From Agrypnia vestita (lineage: Eukaryota; Arthropoda; Insecta; Trichoptera; Phryganeidae): a DNA stretch of 64,000 bases. The position numbers and the translations under genes were made by a program. Position 1 is the first letter of the stretch; every line of letters begins with the position of its first letter. Below the pieces are notes generated by a model. The model was given only the letters and a program-made list of their open reading frames with translations, was not told where the DNA came from and did not search any database. The stretch spans positions 18,054 to 82,053 of the forward strand of contig JADDOH010004053.1 of assembly GCA_016648135.1 (NCBI GenBank), read 5' to 3'. Below are positions 44,726 to 56,544 of the stretch, in pieces.

Positions 44726-46379
44726 ACTTTTTTTCACATTATTTTCATTTAACATAAACATTTATTTCCATTATATATGAAGCGCAGTAGAAGTTTTAGA
44801 AGACAGCAAATTACTGTATCGTTAGAAAGACTTTTACAATTCTGTAAATGTGAATTTATTTTTAAACTTTTAATCATTAACACGAAACTTGCATTTACCG
44901 ATAAATTCGTTCTACACAGATATTAAAAGAAAGGGTATTTAATTTATTGTAATTTATTTTAAAAAATACTACAACCAGCATTTAACCTAATATTGTCACG
45001 TAATCACATAAAGATTTTGGAAAAAATGATACACTGGAATTTGATTATCGATTTATTCATTATCTTAATAAATTCACAAAGTCACTGGACACGAATTAAA
45101 TCGGAGCATCGTTCACACTAAATTTCATAATTCGTATTTGAAAACCTTCTAAGCGTATCTAGAAATTCTAATTCGCTGTTTTTTTTGTATTACTCTGATT
45201 ATTATGGAACACTTATTACACATCGGTAGGTAGTTTTTTGTCTATTGCCGCCGCACTATTTCCATGGATTGCCGAAATGTCACAATAAATAACGCACTCC
45301 GTGCAGCGCGGTACCCCCGTACTTAAAGTTGCATGTTCATGACGCTTTCTCATTGTTTCTAGAATCGGTGGACCATCACAGAAACTTCTAGTTATTTTCG
45401 ATTTAGTGTAAACAGTGCTGTTAAATCATCGATTACTTATTATTCTTTTTGATTCCACCATCTCGTGATAATATTTATATTTAATAATTATGAACTTTAA
45501 ATACTTCTCCATAAATGCCATCAACGTTTTATCTGTTTATTTCGATTATATTAATTTTACTTTATTTTTCATGATTATACGAAGAGTTAACTTAACCAAG
45601 TAGCAAAATCACCACCATCTCATAATAATAATCATAATTTGTTTTTTTTCATTTCCATATCAAGCAATTTCATTTGTTAATTGGAGAAACCTTCAATATC
45701 GTTATTTAGTGCAGCACCTACAAAATTTTAACATGTACAGGGGACTCGTGTTACAACTATTAGTACTTTGAAATAAGCTGCACATAGCTAGAATTTGTGC
45801 AAAATAAAATACGTACCGAGTATCTAATATCCTATTCCTATTACAATATGATATTTTATCCAGGGGCGTGTAGTGAGAAACATTGAAGCTTGACATGTTC
45901 GTAAGAATATTTTTTGAAAAAAATTGATTTCAAAGATATATCTCGTAATATTCCTTTCACAATTATTATAATTGAATATTATTCAGCTTTAAATATAATA
46001 AAATATTCAGTTACATAAATATTTTACTAAGGTGTTTTTTTCAAAATATATATCTACGAAAAAGTTATGCTTCAATGTATTTAGGTACTTCTCGAGCCTG
46101 CTACTATCTTTTATCAGACTTAAGTAAATCTGAATATTCCTTATTTTCTTATTTTCTTCTTCCTCGCACTGTTTCAACTCATTGCCTAGGTAGGCTGTTG
46201 GGGTCGGCTCATCTTGTTCTCGGACTTTATCTTCTTTGGTTCTGGATATCGCTTTCATACAGGCCGATCCTCTGTAGAAGCATCGAGTCATCCAAGAGTT
46301 CTTTAGTCTCTGGATGACTGTCGATGAAGCTCTATAGACATTGCCTGCTTTACCTTGTAGTCTGGTGGTCATCTCAGGT
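44726..46379. other. Unassigned
   Basis: A 121-codon minus frame (46007-46372), rich in charged residues, overlaps an 80-codon plus frame; neither is recognised. Given the LINE relic directly upstream on the minus strand, part of 46080-46380 may be its decayed 3' end. The rest is AT-rich. Confidence 0.35.
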
Positions 46380-46810
46380 GTCGTTCCTCCAGCTCACTGT
46401 TTGTGTCCCCAGCTACCCAGGCTACCCCGAATACGTAAACTTTTAATCTTATCCGCAAGTGTTACTCCTGCCTACCATCTAATCATTCGCATTTCTGCTA
46501 TTTCAAATTGCCTAGAATAGTTGTACATAGTCCAGCATTCGGAGCCATACATTATCGCGGGTCTTACAATACTCTAGTATATGTTTCGCTTAAGTTTTAT
46601 AGGCATTTTCGGGTTACATAAGATTTCTGTTACGGATCTAGATTTCATCCATCCCATAAATATTCTACGGTCAACATCCCAGATACTTTATTTCCCCATT
46701 CAGTTTCATTGAAGGAGTTACAGCATTTGGGTCTTCAAATGTCATGTACAAATATTCCGTATTTTTCCTACTAATTTTTAAACCATTATCCTCCACATAT
46801 CAGATATTTT
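46380..46810 (-). pseudogene. RTE-like LINE relic, region after reverse transcriptase
   Basis: Minus-strand reading with frame changes gives, in order: ISRKNTEYL; MTFEDP; MKLNGEIKYLGC; VDRRIFMGWMK; ILCNPKMPIKLKR; RPAIMYGSECWTM; FEIAEMRMIR. This is the conserved order downstream of the RT active site in RTE-like LINEs (K-T-E-Y, K-Y-L-G-S, R-I-x-x-G-W, K-x-K, V-V-R-P-A-x-x-Y-G-x-E-C-W, A-E-M-R-M-L-R-W). At least three frame breaks; not functional. Related material at 8395-8650, 54881-55045 and 63566-64000. Confidence 0.75.
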
Positions 46811-46895
46811 GTAAAAAAAATATTAATTTTGCCTTTTATCTGTAAAATATACCCATGTTGAATATTTATCTAAATATATTTCAATGAACTAACAT

Positions 46896-47110
46896 TATAT
46901 GTGGGGTATAAAAGCAAAGGCAGCAATATTTAAAAAAAATTATGTGGTCATAAAATAAATAATTACTAATTTATTATGCACTGAATTCGAGATTTTATAA
47001 GAAACATAGTTAAACTTATACATATAAAATGATTTTGGAAGAGATAGATACATAAAATCTAGAACATTCAATACATTTTAAATTAGTTAGCTTCGGTGAC
47101 ACACTTTATA
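46896..47110. mobile_element. Fold-back MITE, copy 2
   Basis: Homologous to 32735-33020 over its left and central parts; the inverted right end is shortened. Confidence 0.6.
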
Positions 47111-47985
47111 TTATATATTCTCTTCTCTACCTAGAATGATCAACCAATTTAACGAGATATCATCCAGAGATTGGAAACTTGATATATTCTGACACGAATG
47201 ACAAAGACTCGGTTCAAAAGCGAAATATTGATAAACTTGGTTGACGGTCCCTCAAGAGTGTAATACATGCTCGTTATAGACACACGATGTTGACCTTGGA
47301 ACCCGTGCACTAGGGTGGAGCGATTTTTTTCTCGTTTGATAGTGACCTTCTAGTGAAAATTGTTTGTCTTTTAGACTTAAATTAAGCCGTGGAAAATATT
47401 ATTTAATTTGGTTTACAATAATGACCTCCGCAACGTCATTGAATTATTGAATAAATTTGGTTTTTAGACTCTATTTTGACGCCTTTTAAATGTAAGAAAT
47501 TTTAATAAACGGTCCTTATTTACTTCATTCACTTATTGGAACTATAGTTTTTTTTTTTTTAAAAATGAGAGGAATGTATGATCTTATGTTGATAACATAT
47601 AGTGAGGGAGCGCGGGAGGGAACAGTTAGCAACACTCCTGTCACGTTGTCAGTCGTCAGTGCGCTATTGTTTTTCGCTTAAGTTACACGCTCGTTCGCCT
47701 ATTTAATAAATAAGCTTAATTTTGTTTCGTAACAAATATACACAGAACTCGAAGTGCATTTTAATGTCCTTTTTTTGTTGTTTGTGAGATTAAAGAGAAA
47801 AAATTCCTTATGAAAATGTCATTAAATACTATGAATGGACGTGACATTAACTAAAGTTGCATTGGAAATTGCTAAAGAACCCAACACTTTCAGAAATAAC
47901 AAATATAGTGACATCCAGAATTGAGAATATATTGAAAACTGCATCTTTTCTGATAGTAAGATAAATAAGGGTCATACAGATGTAA
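47111..47985. other. Unassigned
   Basis: 47270-47340 and 47600-47700 are GC-richer, without a readable motif. Possibly the upstream part of the relic below. Confidence 0.35.
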
Positions 47986-49020
47986 AAAACATATAATGTA
48001 AAATGCAAAAACCTACTCAAGTCTATCAAAAGACTCATCCCGGAAAAGTTAGAAAGTTTTCAGCGAAGCAGTAAGTTACTTTTTGATATTGTAGCATGCA
48101 AGGGTAAAAAATTCGCTCAACGTATCTGTCTTAATGATAAAACGGTTCCCAAACAAGAATACACTTTTTTATTTAATCAAAGAACCTCTTGGCGTATGAT
48201 AATAGGTAGAATCTATCTAACAGTTACGAAAAAGTTGCAAAAGACCCTAAAAAAGAAACAAGAACGAGAAAACCGCCCAACTACAGCCTTAAATACTTCG
48301 TCACCTATTTATAAGTACTTCTTCGGCACCGCCAACGGCTGAGAGGCTTAGAAGTTCAAATAATTTCATAAACACCGTAAGCGAATTATGGCAGTGTTAT
48401 AAGACTGATTGAAAAAAGGCTACAAAAACCGCTCAAGTGGATAATTTATTTACTCCAAATGAACGAACTTAATTTGAAATATATGTTTCTTCATATTGAT
48501 GGGTATACTTCGGAGGCAAAGTCTTACACTGGGCTATTGGGGAAAGCACGAGACCTGTGAACAATTGTCTATTAAAATTTCAGCGCATTGAAGGATTGAT
48601 TCCAGAAATGGCCCAAGATTTGAGTACAGATCAACATTACTTGCACAAGATTGTCTCAGCGATCCTCTTAAGTGATTTCACAGAAAATCTGACCCATAAA
48701 CCTCCAGGCAAAATGTGACATGCCCGTTGGGCCACGCGTGCTAATGGAGTGCTACTTGTATATTTGTAATATAATATAATAATTGTTTATTTGTAATAAC
48801 AGCGACACTATCGGAAAATTTGACGTTTTTTGATACCTTTGTTGTAAAAATGTAGGCATCATCTTGGTTAAACATTAAAAATTAACCATCATGCAAAGAT
48901 AGCACGCGGCATCTTTTTGACATAATTATGGCCTCCAGGTATCTATCGGAAGATCTAAAAAAGGTTATCGATCCTGTCACACAACGCAATAGCTCTTTTG
49001 TACATCTTTTGTAAATCACG
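47986..49020 (+). pseudogene. Relic of a transposon-like protein family of uncertain class
   Basis: Coding-like blocks in shifting plus frames: KSIKRLIPEKLESFQRSSKL then LFDIVACK; KTVPKQEYTFLFNQRTS; about 400 bp later RIEGLIPEMAQDLSTDQHYL then HKIVSAI and PPGKM*HARWATRANG; and near 48930 SRYLSEDLKKVIDPVTQRNS. The combination D-L-S-T-D-Q-x-Y-L ... P-G-K-x-x-H-A/S-R-W ... A-N-R and R-Y-L-x-x-D-L-x-x-x-I-D-P-V-x-Q-R-N is one I associate with a repeated uncharacterised protein family in insects (notably aphids), probably of a DNA transposon; I cannot name the superfamily. Stops and frameshifts throughout. Confidence 0.5.
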
Positions 49021-49663
49021 AAACGTAATGCCTAATTTGAGTAAAAAAGAGATTTTCGAGCATATTGATTGTTTGTTTTTATAATATCATTATTTTAATT
49101 TGTTAATGTTTTTGATTATAGAGTAATAATAAATATCTTAATTATATACTAAGTATCATTTATTACCCACTTACTCTTATATTACTCAATATTTAGCCAT
49201 AACTATACTAAACTTTATTCATTAAATTTAAATTTTTGAGGTCAGTGCGGAGGCAAAATACCTTCACCAAATCATTTAAAAAATAATATTTATTTTTATT
49301 TTTATATAAGACACCAATCCCTCTCTATTACAACATTGAATCACGAAAAAAAAACTTTTCATACATCCGTGCCACCCTACCGTGTTTAACTTGTCTTTAT
49401 ATTATACTCAATACTGTTCACAATTTATTTATCTTAGACACGTTTTATTATTAATTTATTTATTTTTATCATTAGTTGTGTACCTAATGTGTAAAAAACT
49501 TATTGATTTTTTTTTTGTTTTTAAATATTAATTTGTGATGTACTTGTACGTATTTTATGAAAAATAATTGTATGTAAAAAATAATTTACTGAACTACTTG
49601 TTGATCCGCGATATTTTTATATTTCTATATTTTATCATTTATTATTTTTCATTATTAATTATT
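49021..49663. other. AT-rich, unassigned
   Basis: No gene recognised. Confidence 0.45.
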
Positions 49664-49815
49664 AACTAGCCGTAAAAAGTGTATTATATATTATCATTTC
49701 AAATGTTCACAAAATACTCAAACTTGTACTCTAATGTCACAAAATGACCATCTATTAGGGTCATCAATGACCTGTTGATGGTCTGTATGTTAAAAAATTA
49801 AATAATATATAATTA
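49664..49815 (+). repeat. Dispersed repeat B, copy 3
   Basis: The best-preserved copy: TTCAAATGTTCACAAAATAC, TTGTACTCTAATGTCAC, GACCATCTATTAGGGTCATC, TGACCTGTTGATGGTCTGTA. It begins near ACTAGCCGTAAAAAG, a possible terminus. Confidence 0.65.
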
Positions 49816-50358
49816 TACAAGAAGGTAAGTACCTACATAGATTTTTCATTTGGAAAACTATGGAAATAATAATTTACGCGAGATTGATCAAAATGATTCA
49901 ATATTATTCTGTGTCAGCAAAAAGACGAGCGATTTGTAGTTGATAGTGCTGAATCTATCTGAGTGACTTAATTATTAGTCGCTCTGCGGCCATAAATTGA
50001 GGGTCTTTCTTCTGTAATCACCACACGGTCCAATACACTCCCCCATCCAAGTCTGCCCACACCCCTACGAGTTGTTGTTCCACCAAAATTCCCTGTCTCG
50101 TACAAACAATTTCATCCTTCTCTCAAATCTAAATTTTCTCACAAAGAATATACTTTTCGGCTGCTTATCCCATTGTAAATTTACTTTTTAAGTCCAGTGA
50201 AAGCTGTTAACGAAAAACATTAAGAATGTTAATCATGAATGAGACGCCCACACGCCAGTGGATAGCGAATGTTAATATTAAGATTTTCGCGGGTAAAAGA
50301 TGAAGGATTATTTTCTAGGGTAACCCGCGTATTGTAGTCTTGAGAAAGACTGTTATTA
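49816..50358. other. Unassigned
   Basis: No gene. From about 50300 the sequence (GGGTAACCCGCGT) matches 60535, the flank of the Penelope-like insertion there. Confidence 0.4.
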
Positions 50359-50393
50359 CAACGTTTCGGACAGATAGCACTGGCCATTTTCAA
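50359..50393 (-). ncRNA. Degenerate hammerhead-like core
   Basis: On the minus strand TTGAAAATGGCCAGTG then CTATCTGTCCGAAACGTT; it aligns with the better preserved core at 60577-60612. The first core string is mutated (CTGAAGA to TTGAAAA); GAAAC is intact. Confidence 0.35.
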
Positions 50394-50766
50394 AGAGATT
50401 TTCGCCTTGTATTTCGAGTTCTGTTTTGAATTAGTAGCCTAGTGAAGCTTCACTTTGTGTACTTATCTATAAAATTTGTTTGCGACCTGGTAATTCTTCT
50501 ATTATGGTTGGAAATCCCGTTATTGTAATTTATATTGTTACAAGTACCGACGCAATAATTGAACATAAATGAACATATTTATACAAACAATATAATGTTC
50601 ATAATTCCTTAGTTTCTCTGACATCGCTGACTGTCACAAAAACGTATTGTCTGTTCGTCACAATGCCGCTGCGTATTTATAAAACCCGATGTTCTAGAAC
50701 TTTAATATATAGTCTTTTGTTTGTGTTTTATTTCTTACAGACAGTATATAAATCTTATTTCTAATA
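50394..50766. other. Unassigned
   Basis: No gene recognised. Confidence 0.4.
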
Positions 50767-50862
50767 TTATATATATATATGTGTGTGTGTATGTATATGT
50801 AGATGTATATGAGTGTATATTTGTATGTATGTGTGTATATATGTGTATTATATATATTATAT
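50767..50862. repeat. Compound TA/TG microsatellite
   Basis: TATATATG, TGTGTGTG and TATGTATG units, about 95 bp. Confidence 0.85.
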
Positions 50863-50899
50863 CTTGCTAATGTTCAAACTTAAAAAAAAAAACTGTACA

Positions 50900-50942
50900 G
50901 GTAGTTGCTTCAGAACAGACATTGTCTAGTGAAGCAACTACC
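50900..50942. repeat. 12-bp perfect hairpin
   Basis: GGTAGTTGCTTC and GAAGCAACTACC with a 19-bp loop. Confidence 0.75.
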
Positions 50943-51374
50943 TTCATTTCTATGTATAAATAAATTTTAAAGAAATAAATAAATAAGAAATAAGAAAAAA
51001 ATTCTAGATGCTTCACGAATCTTCGAGAATGATCGACCGACCTCTCAACAATGTGTAGTGAGCTGTACAATCCTCGATTACTTGTATTTCTTATTGTTTT
51101 AGATTCTCGTGATATCTTTTTAAATTTAAAAGTTTAATATTACATTATAATATAATGACATTGTAGTACTCCATTGGTCATTAGTCATAAGTATTAGGTA
51201 ATTACAGTTGAGGTAGGTCTCTAGCAAAATAATTATCACTGTAGTCAATATGAAAAGTTTATCCGAAACACTATAATTACGACGTAATCCAGTCTACTAA
51301 ATCACTTGATTGTTACTATCGCAAGCGCAAAAAACTAACCCATAAAAACCAAGCTATTATTATACTCCCCTTCT
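50943..51374. other. AT-rich, unassigned
   Basis: No gene recognised. Confidence 0.45.
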
Positions 51375-51785
51375 CATTTGTATTGTTTCCAATTTGATTG
51401 AAACAGGTTTCGCGCCTTCTCCATGCGTCAGGCTCCTTTCTCATTTGTATGGTATCCAATTTGAAAAAATCGTTAAAATTTCGAAAAATCCAAAATTATA
51501 ATAAATAATTTTAAAAAATTAAAGGAAAATTTGGTCATTTTTATCGTCGCCACGAGTCTGCCTGCAAAGTTGAAGCTCGATTGAATAACGGGAAAAGGGT
51601 TAAAACTCGATCCAAAGTTTTTTCGGCAGACAAGCAGATAAGCAGACAAGCAGATAAGCAGATAAGCAGATAAGCAGATAAGCAGATAAGCAGATAAACA
51701 GATAAGGAGATAAGCAGATAAGCAGATAAGCAGATAAGCAGATAAGAAGACAAGCAGACGCTACGAATTAAAAGAAAGGGAGTAA
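51375..51785 (-). repeat. Dispersed repeat F, copy 3, reversed, with internal VNTR
   Basis: The minus strand matches 43998-44260. The internal variable site is expanded to 51625-51760, about 17 tandem copies of the 8-mer AGCAGATA with occasional AGCAGACA, AACAGATA and AGGAGATA variants. The 70-codon frame across it is an artefact of the repeat. Confidence 0.8.
51625..51760 (+). repeat. 8-bp VNTR (AGCAGATA)n
   Basis: About 17 units. The homologous sites in copies 1 and 2 of repeat F hold only two or three related units. Confidence 0.9.
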
Positions 51786-53004
51786 AAAAGGAACGTTAAT
51801 AATATTTTATCAAAAGCAGCATATTTCTACTCTATTTGTTTTGTGACAAAAAAATATTTTGGCATTTATTGAAAGAAAACTTTTCATTTCAACCTCACCG
51901 AATAAATCTTTTGAGCGTAATTATCTTATACGTCAAAACAATATCGCAAGTTAGAAATTTACACAAAATACAGATTTACAAACCCATAAATAACGTTCAT
52001 TCAGTTTTATTCAAAATGTTGATAATACTTTAGGCTTTCTTGAAAAATATCCAAATAAGTATTCACAATAATGTGGATTCAGTGAAGTTACATACTTTTT
52101 TAATTTTAAATATTGTATGATTATAAAACATTGATAGTTATTAGATTTCCGTGATATATAGAAGTAGAGTTATTCTAAAGGATCTTTTCATGTTTTGATT
52201 TTTTATGTTAGTGTATTCGAAATATGTATGTAGAATTCCGGCCCCCAATCTGTAATATGTCCAACGCCAATTGGGAATATTACAATATCCAAAAATTAAA
52301 ATTAAAAAGAAAAACTGTACAAGAATAGCAACATATAAGAAATATGTTACTGAATGAATACATATCGTACATAATATGATAACCTATGTTAGTTTAGTTA
52401 GTTAAGTATAAGCTAAAAGTTTCAATCTATTAAGTATAACTAAACCTATATGCTATAAATTTTCTTTATTTCTAGTATACGAGTACACTGGATACATGCT
52501 TCAGTCTAAAATCAACGTCAACTCTCACTTTTATGGCTATTTTGTCATGTGATACATCTTTGGGGGTTGGCTGGTTGAAGTGATTAATGCTGTCTTTGCT
52601 ATTTGTACATATATCATTCTTTATATAAATTACATCCACTTATTAGAAAGCGGAAAAAAATAAGCGCGAAACCGGGTAAAAAATAAAGAATTTGTGGTCA
52701 AATGTAAGGATCCTGAGAAAATCCTCAATAATAATGTTCGGAATACGTGTCACATCAATATTCTTACTATTTAAAAAAAAAATCCTACGTGACTGTATAG
52801 TATGTCTGTAGGAACAACATGCATACTCACACAGTCACATATTATTATATGATATTCAGAATATAGATCGATTCTGAGTTCACTAATTAATCGAAAGCAT
52901 TTGGTCTTGTGCATCACCCCATGTTGTTACTAAAACTATTATCTTTAGATAAATTTATTCAGATGGCTTAAATCGTATACATTATTTAACATCAAATAAC
53001 GGCG
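51786..53004. other. AT-rich, unassigned
   Basis: No gene recognised. Confidence 0.45.
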
Positions 53005-53800
53005 ATAAAAGTATTTTCGTCAAACTCAAGGAAAAATGTATCTGGTATCCCTCAAGGTTAGAATCTTGGCCCCATATTGTTTACTATATTCATTAATATT
53101 ATTTCAAAATATTTTTTTTAAAGGAGCTAGTTTATACTGTACGCCGACGATATGAAAGTTTTTAAGTCGATTGTTTCTTTATCCAATTGTGTCGATCTCC
53201 AAAGTGACCTAGATTAGACATTCGCAAGTTAATATTTATACGATTTAATACAGCTAAATATTTACTAGAAATGTACAAAAATATCTTAAAACTATAAGTT
53301 AGATAACATATCAATCGCATGTCTTTGAAAAGGCTTTGGCGTAATTCCTCACTCCAAACTCTTATTTGATAATCTCATTGAAAATATTGTAACAAAATCA
53401 TTGATTATATGAAATATTTAAAAATCTGTATATTCTTAAAACACCATATTTCAAAATAGTCAGAAGTACTTTTTTCATTTGTTCAATACACGATAGAAGC
53501 ATTTTTTTTTACATATTTGTGGTTTAACATCTCTGTCTACTTTTCTTCTACAATACCAGGTACGATTGTATTCAGCATTCCTGGCGCAGCTCCGGAAACA
53601 CTCTGGTGTTCAAAAGAAAAAAATAGTACGCTCAATATCTGTCGGTCGGAATATCTAACACATTGTTTTAGAACAAAAGCTTCACAGAGATTAGTCAACT
53701 GCTGTATTCGAGAAACATTTTTAAGTCATAGAACTGCACGATTCCACCATTACTGGGGGAAACTCTTTCCGCATTCATTGAAACATGTGAAAAAATGAGT
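53005..53800 (+). pseudogene. LINE reverse transcriptase relic with YADD
   Basis: Plus-strand blocks in broken frames: SGIPQG (53037), NLGPILFTIFIN, then LYADDMKVFKSI (53133) with the YADD catalytic motif intact, followed by LSNCVDLQSDL. Some 350 bp later VFSIPGAAPETLW and RSEYLTHC resemble the C-terminal Y-x-x-x-x-W-G-x-x ... and the H-x-x-R tail of Jockey/CR1-like proteins. Stops lie between all blocks. The 93-codon frame 53517-53798 covers the last part only. Confidence 0.7.
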
Positions 53801-53869
53801 ACAAGATTTTTGAAAAAAAATCGGGGTTATTACAAAGGTGTTCAAATCGAGAGATGACTGAAAATGTTC

Positions 53870-54010
53870 TCAGGTTTTCACGGCCGTTCAGAATCTTCTG
53901 TGTATAGTTTTCTGGGATATTCTGCCGTGTAGATGTGACTTCAGTGACCGATGTTTTGGATCCCGTTGCAGGGTCCAACATCAGAGCTGATTTGATGAAT
54001 GTGTGTTGAT
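53870..54010 (-). mobile_element. Penelope-like 3' tail fragment
   Basis: The minus strand matches the 3' region of the element at 36660-36797: hammerhead-like core, CACGGCAGAATATCCCAGAA, AAGATTCTGAACGGCCGTGA, AACCTGAGAACAT. No coding part is retained. Confidence 0.7.
53948..53985 (-). ncRNA. Degenerate hammerhead-like core
   Basis: CTGATGT (last base mutated), stem TGGACCC with loop TGCAAC and GGGATCCA, then AAAC in place of GAAAC. Stem II is fully paired apart from one bulge. Confidence 0.4.
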
Positions 54011-54324
54011 GTGTAAGTTATATCTCCTTGCAATGCCGTAACGAAGTCAGAGTGTATCAGTGGTAATAAAACAAAATATACAGAAAGAAACAATGGCATA
54101 CCATACTCTAATGTTCCTTCAAAAATACGTCATAGTACATAAATCCATGATAGTGAGTTGTCACAAATAGCTATGAAAAATAAATATAAAAATAATTTGA
54201 AAATAAATCCATAAATATCATTTAATAAAACAAAAAAATATTAAGGCGTAGTAAAAGTAAATAAACAAATTAGTGATACCATAACTACTTGTAGAAAGAG
54301 AGAAACAGATAAATAAACGAAAAA
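54011..54324. other. AT-rich, unassigned
   Basis: No gene recognised. Confidence 0.45.
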
Positions 54325-54395
54325 TAAAATGTTCGGGTTCGTATACCGGTAGTAACTTAATGTTTCTTACTGTATATCTTTTAATTTTTTTTTTT
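54325..54395 (+). mobile_element. Truncated tRNA-Arg-derived SINE
   Basis: GGGTTCGTATACCGGTAGTA then ACTTAATGTTTCTTACTGTA matches the B box, 3' acceptor and body of the SINE at 35329; the 5' half is missing. Confidence 0.5.
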
Positions 54396-54867
54396 TTTTA
54401 TATATATATTATTCCAAAATCTAAAAAATGAGTGGCACTAGCTTTAAACATAGATCGATTTCTAGAGAAAATTTCTGTAAGATAATATCTCTTCCGGCTC
54501 TGGCCACGAGAATTAGTAAACTTCGTCTGTGTGTGTATTTTGAATTTTAAGCGGCTGCCATTTTGAAGAAACGAGATGACAAACCGGGATAATTAATTAA
54601 TTTAAACAGTCGACATCGAGAAATTTGCATTGAAATACTCAGGATAATTATCACATCCTAGAAGTGCAATAGATACTATATCGTGGTAAAGGTTTTTAAT
54701 TGTTTATAATAATTCAACAAGAATCATAACATTCCCAATTAATTTGACATGATAAATTTGACTAATAAAATGTAATAAAAATATTGGCATCAAATCTTAA
54801 ATGCTCAATACAAACATTTCCTCGTATATTTTTAGTTTGTGGCCATTGTTTAACATTATTTTTAACT
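54396..54867. other. AT-rich, unassigned
   Basis: No gene recognised. Confidence 0.45.
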
Positions 54868-54880
54868 TTATTGTGACTAT

Positions 54881-55045
54881 GGTCCTGTTGGAAGCCTGAA
54901 CAACCGTCGAGCTTGCATGCGAAGATGTATTAATGTAGATGAAGCGAAAGTTGTATGTCAGGACAGAAGAGTATGGCGCTCTATCCTCTCTGCCTACCCC
55001 CGCGGAGAAACGGCGTGATGGTAAGTTAGTTAGTTGGTTAGTTAG
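54881..55045 (+). mobile_element. 5'-truncated RTE-like LINE with 13-bp target duplication
   Basis: TTATTGTGACTAT flanks the insert at 54868-54880 and 55046-55058. The insert is open for 46 codons to a TGA at 55016, ending RRACMRRCINVDEAKVVCQD then RRVWRSILSAYPRGETA, nearly identical to the C-terminus encoded at 63566-64000. The 3' untranslated region is only about 10 bp, followed by a (GTTA)n-type tail, as is usual for RTE-clade elements. Drastic 5' truncation plus a duplicated target is the classic signature of target-primed reverse transcription. The intact frame and clean duplication suggest a recent insertion. Confidence 0.85.
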
Positions 55046-55058
55046 TTATTGTGACTAT

Positions 55059-55669
55059 TCTGTACGTATTTTCTTTAGATTGAATATGTCGTTTTTATTT
55101 TCGTTTTCTTGTTGATTTTTCGAAAATCATAAAAGATCTTTCGTATTGACTTTAAGCCAGTTAAGAAAGTAGTGAATATTTATTTTAATTGTAATTTTTT
55201 ATAAATAATAGTGTAATAATAATAATATTATTATTATTTAATATTTGATAGAAATGTCTTGAAATACTGGAACAGGAATTCGCTCTGAGCGTAATATTAA
55301 ATAAATGATGAACGATTAAAATTTGTGCCGACTTTAAATGAATTGAGACTACGTGTGTTTGACTGCGGTCACGTGGACTCTTTCCCCCGAAACTTATTTC
55401 GCTGACGCCACTGACAAACCAATTCGGCTATTGAATTTCAAATATTGAATTATTTTACAGCGCAACTTCCCAGCAATAATCACGTAGCTTTTCTAAAATT
55501 TCATCTCTCCAAAGAGTAACTATTTTTTAATTAAGCAGAAAGTGGCTGAATCGCGTTGCGAATAAATTTCATTGCGAAATGACAAAAAAATGACACTAGT
55601 ACTTTTGTCGATACTTTTAAAGTGAAAGTTATAAGAAAACGAAAACGGAACGATAAAAAAATTGAAGGT
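55059..55669. other. Unassigned
   Basis: No gene recognised. Confidence 0.4.
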
Positions 55670-56085
55670 AGATTTTTACTATGACAATGTGTCGAAAATT
55701 TTCGAGTAACCATGACCTAATTATATCAATAGTTATGGAGATATGCAACATCAAAGTTTGCGTTTTTTTTCAATATGTCTGATTATTTTTTTGCATAAAG
55801 TTGAACTATCATTATAGTTCCTCAAATCGATTATCAAAAATTCATTCGCTTCAATACAACTCCAATTTAATTATAAAAACCTCTTTTAAAAAATCTTTTT
55901 TCTATTTTTGCAAGGTTTTTATCATTTTATTCAACTTATATTCATTCAAATCCTGAAAATAATAAGTCAAAAATATTGAAAAAAATGCAAACTTTAATAT
56001 TGCATATCTCCATAATTATTGATTTGGTTGCTTAAACATTTTCGACTCACTATCAAGGTAGGAATCCACCTAAAAAGTTTCAGGT
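55670..56085. repeat. Large diverged hairpin (repeat C)
   Basis: Left GTTATGGAGATATGCAACAT then CAAAGTTTGC and right (reversed) ATTATGGAGATATGCAATAT then TAAAGTTTGC. Outer sections GACAATGTGTCGAAAA / GATAGTGAGTCGAAAA also pair. Arms about 190 bp with perhaps 20 percent divergence. A one-armed relative lies at 62745-62880. Confidence 0.65.
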
Positions 56086-56133
56086 ACTAGCTGCAAGACA
56101 CTCTTTATAGTATATAACTCTATTTAATAAAAT

Positions 56134-56520
56134 AACTAGCTGAACCCGCGGCTTCGCACGCGTAGGTTTTTAGTAACATTAAGTCATATTTTATCTGTTT
56201 GTGTATTAGCCCCGTAGACTTTTTTATAGAATTTTTTGAGTTCTATAACTTTTCTATAGAAATTATTTAAATATCCCTTACTGTTAAGGCAGCGTTCGTA
56301 AAAAAACGCATCGCTCGACCATTTTTTCATGGACTTTAGTTGTAAAATAAGTCACCACGAAAAGCCCTTTTATTTTAACCGGATAAAATATAGCACATGT
56401 CCACCCTGAAAGTCTATTTTTAATACTGGTGAAAGAATTTTTGAAATCGGATGAGTAATTTCGGAAATTACCTCATATATGCAAACTTACAAACTTCACC
56501 TGTGTATATAATAATATAGA
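56134..56520 (+). repeat. Dispersed ACTAGCTG repeat
   Basis: Starts ACTAGCTGAACCCGCGGCTT then CGCACGCGTAGG, the same head as the HSE-rich family at 62481 (reversed), but with an unrelated body and an end at TATATAATAATATAGAT. Non-coding. I associate this head with a repeat widespread in Lepidoptera; its class (SINE, LINE end or Helitron) is not decided here. Confidence 0.6.
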
Positions 56521-56544
56521 TTTTAACAAAAATATTAACTGTTT

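Noticed and set aside
51541..51753. 70-codon Leu/Ser-rich repetitive frame
   Set aside because: Translation of the 8-bp VNTR in repeat F; not a gene.
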